From positions 1 through 64,000 of the forward strand of contig JAHDID010000006.1 in assembly GCA_020630975.1 (NCBI GenBank): a stretch of 64,000 nt of DNA, given 5' to 3'. Under the pieces are notes generated by a model. It ran no database searches. It had not been told where the DNA came from and was given only the letters and a program-made list of their open reading frames with translations. Positions 59,748 to 64,000 of this stretch are shown here, in pieces; the stretch's first letter is position 1, and each line of letters opens with the position of its first letter. The stretch is from Verrucomicrobiota bacterium. GTDB lineage: Bacteria > Verrucomicrobiota > Verrucomicrobiia > Verrucomicrobiales > DEV007. The position numbers were made by a program, and so were the translations under genes.

Positions 59748-60770
59748 CTACAAGGATATTCTATCGATTTGCTCATCGCTTGAGTAGTCCCTATTTGAAA
59801 CTTTCCCGATATAGTCATCCCATGCTGACGCCGACACTCCTGTCCCTGGCCGCTTGGTCGTAAGATTATTTTCCGATAGAACCTCCCCCTTAGAAATATT
59901 ATCACAAGCCACGATGGAACGCCGAACCTGTTTCAGTGTTTCAAGCTCTTGTTCTGTAGGACTTTTCCATCCATGCCCCATAGCCAGCTCGACATTACGA
60001 ATACTCCTAACCATATCGGTCAATTCTCCAGGCTCTAAACTCGCTGCATGATCGGGCCCGTCCATTCCGCGGTCCAAGGTAAAATGCTTTTCAATCACAG
60101 AAGCACCTAGTGCTACTGCGGCAACAGGGATTTCCAAGCCTAATGTATGGTCCGAATAACCGATGCTTACGCCCGGGAATGAAGCGCGCAGAGTCTGCAT
60201 CGCTCTCAAATTAACACTCGCCATTGGAGTTGGGTACTCGGAAGTACAATGCAGCAGTGTGATATCAGAGACCTGAGTTCCCGCTTTCATCAAAATATTG
60301 ATACTGCACTCTATATCAGAAAGATTAGCCATTCCGGTTGATAGTAGTATCGGCAAACCGATATCAGAATATCTACGTAAAAGCGGAACATTATCGATTT
60401 CACCCGATGGGATCTTAGTGAAAGGCATTGATATTCTAGATAAGAAATCCAAACTCGGAACATCAAAACCAGTAGCGAATAAGGCGATACGTCTGTCTTT
60501 AGAATATGAAATCAGTTCAGAAAACACTTCTTCGGAAAACTCTAATTTCGCCAACATTGCCTGTTGAGACTCTGAGTCGTCAAAAGAAGTCTTTTGATAG
60601 CCAACCTTAGCAGCTGCTACTGTTGAAAGGCTATCAGCTTTGAAAAACTGAAACTTAACAGCATCAACACCTGAAGCTACGGCCACATCAATCAGCTTCT
60701 TTGCCAATTTTAGATCTCCATTGTGATTTACCCCGGCTTCCGCAATTATATACGTCCGTCTCATAATCAT
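59748..60770 (-). CDS. neuB: Nonulosonic acid synthase (NeuB/LegI type)
   Basis: A 340-residue TIM-barrel synthase condensing phosphoenolpyruvate with ManNAc or its 2,4-diacetamido analogue. Marks are TYIIAEAGVNHNGDLKLAKK, VDAVKFQFFKADSL, TKIPSGEIDNVPLL, LLHCTSEYPTPMASVNLRAM, GYSDHTLGLEIPVAAVALGA and IEKHFTLDRGMDGPDHAASL. A C-terminal antifreeze-like SAF domain ends the protein (ISKGEVLSENNLTTKRPGTG). The start overlaps the upstream SDR stop by 4 bp (ATGA); an ATG two codons later is possible. Confidence 0.95.
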   Translation of the reverse strand: MIMRRTYIIAEAGVNHNGDLKLAKKLIDVAVASGVDAVKFQFFKADSLSTVAAAKVGYQKTSFDDSESQQAMLAKLEFSEEVFSELISYSKDRRIALFATGFDVPSLDFLSRISMPFTKIPSGEIDNVPLLRRYSDIGLPILLSTGMANLSDIECSINILMKAGTQVSDITLLHCTSEYPTPMASVNLRAMQTLRASFPGVSIGYSDHTLGLEIPVAAVALGASVIEKHFTLDRGMDGPDHAASLEPGELTDMVRSIRNVELAMGHGWKSPTEQELETLKQVRRSIVACDNISKGEVLSENNLTTKRPGTGVSASAWDDYIGKVSNRDYSSDEQIDRISL

Positions 60771-61558
60771 GTAATTATGTATCCACCGTCGACCTTTATA
60801 GACTGTCCGGTTATATAGTCTGCCAAAGAAGAAAGGAGAAACAATACAGTACCTACAACATCTTCCTCAGTCGCCATTCGCCTTAAAGGAGTTTTTTGCC
60901 GATAACGCTGCTGAAACTTCAAATCTTGACCTCGTTCGATACCTCCGGGAGCGACAGTGTTAACCCTAATAGTTGGTCCAAGAGTCGACGCTAGATACCT
61001 TGTAAGTTGAACTAGCCCAGCCTTTGAAACTCCATAAGCAGCAGGATTACCCATCTCAGTTCCTTCGTACAAATTCCAATCTGGGCCCAAATGTGCGTAA
61101 ATAGAATCTATGTTGACAATAGCTCCTTTCGCACCCGATAGCGAGCTAACGAAGTCCTTTGATAAAGTAAAATTAGAAGTTAAGTTCACCTCGAGAGCTT
61201 TACGCCATGTGTCTAAGCACTGACCTTCAAATGGAACACACCAACCCTCCAACTCCGAGGTACCAACAAAAGCTGCATTATTTACCAGGCAGTTACAGCG
61301 AGACTCGGCGAACATATCAAAACAGTCACCAACCTTAAGACTGGAAAGATCTATTGTATAAAAGCTTATACGGTCACTAGAAAATCCAGATAAAACCAAA
61401 TCGTTCTTAAAGTCGTGTAAACGCTTTTCATCAAGATCGAACATACAAATGTCTCCACCTTGAGTCAGAACACCTTGAACAATCGCTCTCCCAAGGAAAC
61501 CCGCAGCCCCGCTAACACCAACGGTCCTACCCACTAAATCCAGATCATACCTTTTCAT
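60767..61558 (-). CDS. SDR-family oxidoreductase (PtmA-like)
   Basis: A 263-residue classical SDR. The cofactor site is VGVSGAAGFLGRAIVQG, with NNAAFVG, catalytic Ser near IVNIDSIYAHLG, YGVSKAGLVQLTRYLAS (Y-x-x-x-K) and NTVAPGGIERG. The C-terminus is IKVDGGYIIT. The position between neuB and neuA copies the ptmA gene of several legionaminate clusters, where an SDR is linked to nonulosonate modification; the exact reaction is not established. The start is placed at ATG 61558, close to the Rossmann strand. It overlaps the neuA stop by 14 bp and the neuB start by 4 bp. Confidence 0.85.
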   Translation of the reverse strand: MKRYDLDLVGRTVGVSGAAGFLGRAIVQGVLTQGGDICMFDLDEKRLHDFKNDLVLSGFSSDRISFYTIDLSSLKVGDCFDMFAESRCNCLVNNAAFVGTSELEGWCVPFEGQCLDTWRKALEVNLTSNFTLSKDFVSSLSGAKGAIVNIDSIYAHLGPDWNLYEGTEMGNPAAYGVSKAGLVQLTRYLASTLGPTIRVNTVAPGGIERGQDLKFQQRYRQKTPLRRMATEEDVVGTVLFLLSSLADYITGQSIKVDGGYIIT

Positions 61559-62258
61559 CGATTCTGAGACTTTCATACAGGAAGCGAGCGATCTCCAAAT
61601 CGATTGGCTCATCGATATCGATAGAACGAGATCTTGGTATCTCAATTGACGATATCCTACCGCCCATCACACTGCCCCCTTCCAATATATAACTGCTCCT
61701 GTAGGCATACACAACCGTAGTAATATCGAACAGAGCGGGGGCATCTTGGCGCCTAGATACCCCTCTGCCATCCAACTTAGAAGCTAAATTTAAACATCCT
61801 TCACTATCTTTAGTAACCATGTTGAAATAAGGCGACCGTGCTGATTCAGTTACTCCCATAACGCCATCCAAAGAGTAATCGGCTAATAGCACCGAGATAG
61901 CCTTTGTAATATCACTCGGTAAACGTAACGGAGATGTAGCAGGGACTGAAACGAAGATAAAATCCTCGATTCTATACTCTTGCTGTACCCACTTCACAGC
62001 GTGCTTCCAAGCGTCTAACTCATTAGCACGATCTGAAGCCAAATTTGGAGGCCTCTTGATCACACCCGCCTCCCACCTTAACGCCTCTTCACCTATTTCT
62101 TCCGAGTCTGTTGAAACAAAAAACTTATCTATTAATTCTACCCGTTTTGACGAACTTATAGCTAACTCAACCAACGATCTCCCGTTGATCTTTTTTAAAT
62201 TTTTATTCACAATCCCCTTAGAGCCACCCCTCGCAAAACAAAACCCAAAAACACGCAT
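61545..62258 (-). CDS. neuA: CMP-nonulosonate cytidylyltransferase (NeuA type)
   Basis: A 237-residue CTP-dependent transferase activating sialic or legionaminic acid as the CMP derivative. Marks are VFGFCFARGGSKGIVNKNLK (nucleotide-binding R-G-G-S-K-G), FVSTDSEEIGEEAL, FIFVSVPATSPLRLPSDI (P-A-T-S-P-L) and VMGVTESARSPYFNMV. It directly abuts the Gfo/Idh gene, forming the start of the cluster. Acceptor preference (Neu5Ac, Leg5,7Ac2 or Pse) cannot be read from sequence. Confidence 0.93.
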   Translation of the reverse strand: MRVFGFCFARGGSKGIVNKNLKKINGRSLVELAISSSKRVELIDKFFVSTDSEEIGEEALRWEAGVIKRPPNLASDRANELDAWKHAVKWVQQEYRIEDFIFVSVPATSPLRLPSDITKAISVLLADYSLDGVMGVTESARSPYFNMVTKDSEGCLNLASKLDGRGVSRRQDAPALFDITTVVYAYRSSYILEGGSVMGGRISSIEIPRSRSIDIDEPIDLEIARFLYESLRIDEKV

Positions 62259-63203
62259 CTATTGAACTAAAGAATAACAATTATCGACAAACTCTACTGC
62301 CTTTAAGCCCTCACACAGTGTGGCTAACCTTCTTTTCTCAGTAGTACTACCATCTAAGAAAATTCGGTTCTGCTCCTTTAAATAACTTAGGGGATCTACT
62401 TCAAAACTTATTGAAACCGGCTCTTCATTAACTTTATTCAGCCAAACCAAACCCTTTACTAAATCCAACCTTATATCACCAAAACTACCAAAAACTTCTA
62501 ACCTTCGAACTGGATGCCTTGTCAAATAATCCAAATGGAGTTGTATTGAACCAACCCTTTCAGATGACGCAAAAATGTCTGCTTGCTCCTCCACTGGGAG
62601 ATCTAATCTCGAACTTTTAGGGAAGAGAGCAACTTTGCACTCCAGATTACCGAAAATCCAAGATAAATAATCAACTTCATGTATCAAATCAGTAAGAACC
62701 CCTCCTTCAGTGCCCTTTGAAGCATAAGAAGAACCTAAATCTTGACCCGGACGCCAGTCCGGAAGATAAGACTGGCAAGAGCAATGAGCGTGGTGAACAT
62801 CACCAACCAAGGTCATATACTCTCTAACTGTAAGGAGACCTCTAGACATTCTCAATGGATAGCTGACGAAAACCTCTGATGAAAAATTTAATTTCCTTGC
62901 CAAGCTTAAGAATTCAGTAGTTACACAGGGTTTCTCGACCAAAAGTGGGATGCAATTGGGTGCAAGATCCGCTAAATCACTGTAATGGTAGGATGACTGG
63001 GAAGCTACAATCACCGCAACGAACTCTCGAGCTTTAAGAGCACTACCGATTGAAGTATAACAATCAAATCCAGAAGCCCGCAGCTGTTCTTTTCTCAATT
63101 TTGACCTTGTCACAAAGGTAGAACCAATACCCAACTCCTCTAAAACAGCACTGTGCTTAAATGCGAAGCGTCCGGTTCCAGTTATTAGCACCCTACCTGC
63201 CAT
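62259..63203 (-). CDS. Gfo/Idh/MocA-family oxidoreductase
   Basis: A 314-residue NAD(P)-dependent oxidoreductase. The N-terminal Rossmann strand is VLITGTGRFAFKHSAVLEEL, then VIVASQSSYHYSDLADLAPN, the conserved VEKPC in LLVEKPCVTTEFL and the substrate-domain HEVDYLSWIFG. It would oxidise or reduce a sugar or nucleotide-sugar; position next to neuA suggests nonulosonate modification. ATG 63203 is chosen because it directly precedes the first strand; the extra 19 residues upstream would overlap a terminator hairpin. It is the first gene of the minus-strand polysaccharide run. Confidence 0.85.
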   Translation of the reverse strand: MAGRVLITGTGRFAFKHSAVLEELGIGSTFVTRSKLRKEQLRASGFDCYTSIGSALKAREFVAVIVASQSSYHYSDLADLAPNCIPLLVEKPCVTTEFLSLARKLNFSSEVFVSYPLRMSRGLLTVREYMTLVGDVHHAHCSCQSYLPDWRPGQDLGSSYASKGTEGGVLTDLIHEVDYLSWIFGNLECKVALFPKSSRLDLPVEEQADIFASSERVGSIQLHLDYLTRHPVRRLEVFGSFGDIRLDLVKGLVWLNKVNEEPVSISFEVDPLSYLKEQNRIFLDGSTTEKRRLATLCEGLKAVEFVDNCYSLVQ

Positions 63204-63221
63204 ACAACACCAAAAACGCAA

Positions 63222-63249
63222 TAAGGGCCACAAAAAACTGTGGCCCTTA
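63222..63249 (-). terminator. Intrinsic terminator upstream of the nonulosonate genes
   Basis: An 11-bp stem from 63222-63232 (TAAGGGCCACA) to 63239-63249 (TGTGGCCCTTA) with a 6-base loop. On the minus strand it is followed by TTGCGTTTTT. It lies between the FG-GAP gene (stop 63267) and the Gfo/Idh gene (start 63203), so it ends transcription from the right and insulates the polysaccharide operon. Confidence 0.85.
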
Positions 63250-63266
63250 ATCAAATCCACGTAACC

Positions 63267-64000
63267 CTACTGCTGGAGCGAACGACTATTGCGCAGAACC
63301 TGACTTCCAGTAGGCTGAGAGGAACTTATCCCCCCACCATCAACCTTATCTTCAAAACTCTTACCCATCTGCCATAGAAATACCGCACCGCTATGTATAT
63401 TGTTGAAAGCTACGTCTAGGTCGGAATCCCCATCCCAATCACCGAAACCAACTACTCTCCAGCTATTTCCTATTAACTGTGTTCCCAGAACACCACTTGC
63501 AAGAACACTCTTGTCAGACTTCAGATACCACACAAACTTGGAACCACTATGTACACTCTGCCAAAACACATCCACGTTTCCGTCGCCATTGAAATCGTTA
63601 ATACCAATCAATATCCAGGATGTATCCGCTACCTGAACTGGAAGTAGAGTGGTTCCTTGAACAAGGTATGTCGAACTAACGGAGTCAAAAGAGCCAATTT
63701 GCCATATCGCCGCATTCCCCGTTTGCGAATTTCTGAAAATCATCTCCTTCTTAAAGACACCAGCCAACTCCCATTCTAAAGAAGGTGCGCCAGCAAGAGT
63801 CCCGACGCCTGTGCCTTTTCGAGAATTCCCGTTCATCGGCCAAATATGAACCGAACCGTCTACCTCATTACGAAGAACTAAATCAGCCTTCATATCACCA
63901 TCGAAATCACTACTACCAACAACCTTCAAATTCTGTCCCACAGCGTCACTATTAGTCGAACTGCTCTCAACTGCCGCAAACTGCGTTCTACTGAGGTGCT
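63267..64000 (-). CDS. FG-GAP/VCBS-repeat protein, C-terminal part
   Basis: The frame stays open to the window edge, so the gene's 5' end lies outside. At least 240 residues are visible. They hold Ca-binding FG-GAP/VCBS-type repeats with D-x-D-x-D motifs (GSSDFDGDMKADLVLRNE, INDFNGDGNVDVFWQS, GFGDWDGDSDLDVAFNN), each followed by G-S/A-x-x-x-W-x-M/L blades (HIWPMNG, KFVWYLK, VFLWQMG). Such repeats form propellers in large exported or surface proteins. The C-terminal tail (SRSLQQ) has no sorting signal that I can recognise. It has its own strong terminator. Confidence 0.8.
   Translation of the reverse strand, partial: HLSRTQFAAVESSSTNSDAVGQNLKVVGSSDFDGDMKADLVLRNEVDGSVHIWPMNGNSRKGTGVGTLAGAPSLEWELAGVFKKEMIFRNSQTGNAAIWQIGSFDSVSSTYLVQGTTLLPVQVADTSWILIGINDFNGDGNVDVFWQSVHSGSKFVWYLKSDKSVLASGVLGTQLIGNSWRVVGFGDWDGDSDLDVAFNNIHSGAVFLWQMGKSFEDKVDGGGISSSQPTGSQVLRNSRSLQQ

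Overview
The window looks like a chromosomal segment of a PVC-superphylum bacterium, most likely a Verrucomicrobiota member related to the Verrucomicrobiales (inference from gene content, not from a marker gene). The support is a linked pair of DUF1592/DUF1588/DUF1585 cytochrome and Tat-exported DUF1552 proteins, a DUF1080-cytochrome c-propeller fusion, a remnant of a PVC-type 'membrane-bound dehydrogenase', a secreted sulfatase and many large exported proteins.

Left half (about 1-35 kb, visibly GC-richer): uronate isomerase (uxaC); a decayed toxin-antitoxin pair; cysS; an exported EF-hand plus iodothyronine-deiodinase-like protein whose catalytic residue is an in-frame UGA (a probable selenoprotein) with a putative exported protein and an ECF sigma factor upstream on the same strand; a PhoB/PhoR-type two-component system; then exported catabolic proteins (cytochrome/propeller fusion, esterase, Ig-repeat protein, sulfatase plus PQQ-type propeller, aldo/keto reductase, lipoprotein hydrolase, DUF1592/DUF1552 pair). 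Around 27-29 kb lies an RNA-repair cassette: an ATP-dependent RNA ligase directly coupled to an HD-phosphatase/polynucleotide-kinase fusion. It is followed by an M23 peptidase, a terminator, a coiled-coil protein, a sugar-nucleotide epimerase, an orphan archaeo-eukaryotic-type primase-like protein, a methyltransferase and a PurS-like protein.

Right half (about 35-63 kb): an almost unbroken minus-strand run of surface-polysaccharide genes, visibly A/T-richer from about 36.1 kb onward, which suggests acquisition as a cassette. Read in transcription order (right to left) it starts with a nonulosonic (sialic/legionaminic-type) acid block (Gfo/Idh oxidoreductase, neuA, SDR, neuB, neuC, neuD-type acetyltransferase, CBS-fused aminotransferase). 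It continues with a flippase-like protein, a capsule-type transferase, a polymerase-like membrane protein, an asparagine-synthase-type amidotransferase, an MBOAT acyltransferase with a partner and an acyltransferase-3/SGNH protein. Then come UDP-ManNAc(A) synthesis (wecB, wecC), a heparinase II/III-family protein, a GT4 glycosyltransferase, a QuiNAc-type initiation set (4-reductase, phosphoglycosyl transferase, WbpM-like 4,6-dehydratase), an O-antigen ligase-family protein and a second DegT aminotransferase. Together these can supply CMP-nonulosonate, UDP-ManNAcA and a deoxy-amino sugar, assemble them on a lipid carrier, flip and polymerise the unit, and decorate it by O-acetylation and possibly amidation. 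No complete export machinery is inside the window.

The most notable item is the UGA-containing deiodinase-like gene, with a stem-loop in the right place for a bacterial SECIS. No tRNA, rRNA, CRISPR array or complete insertion sequence was recognised.
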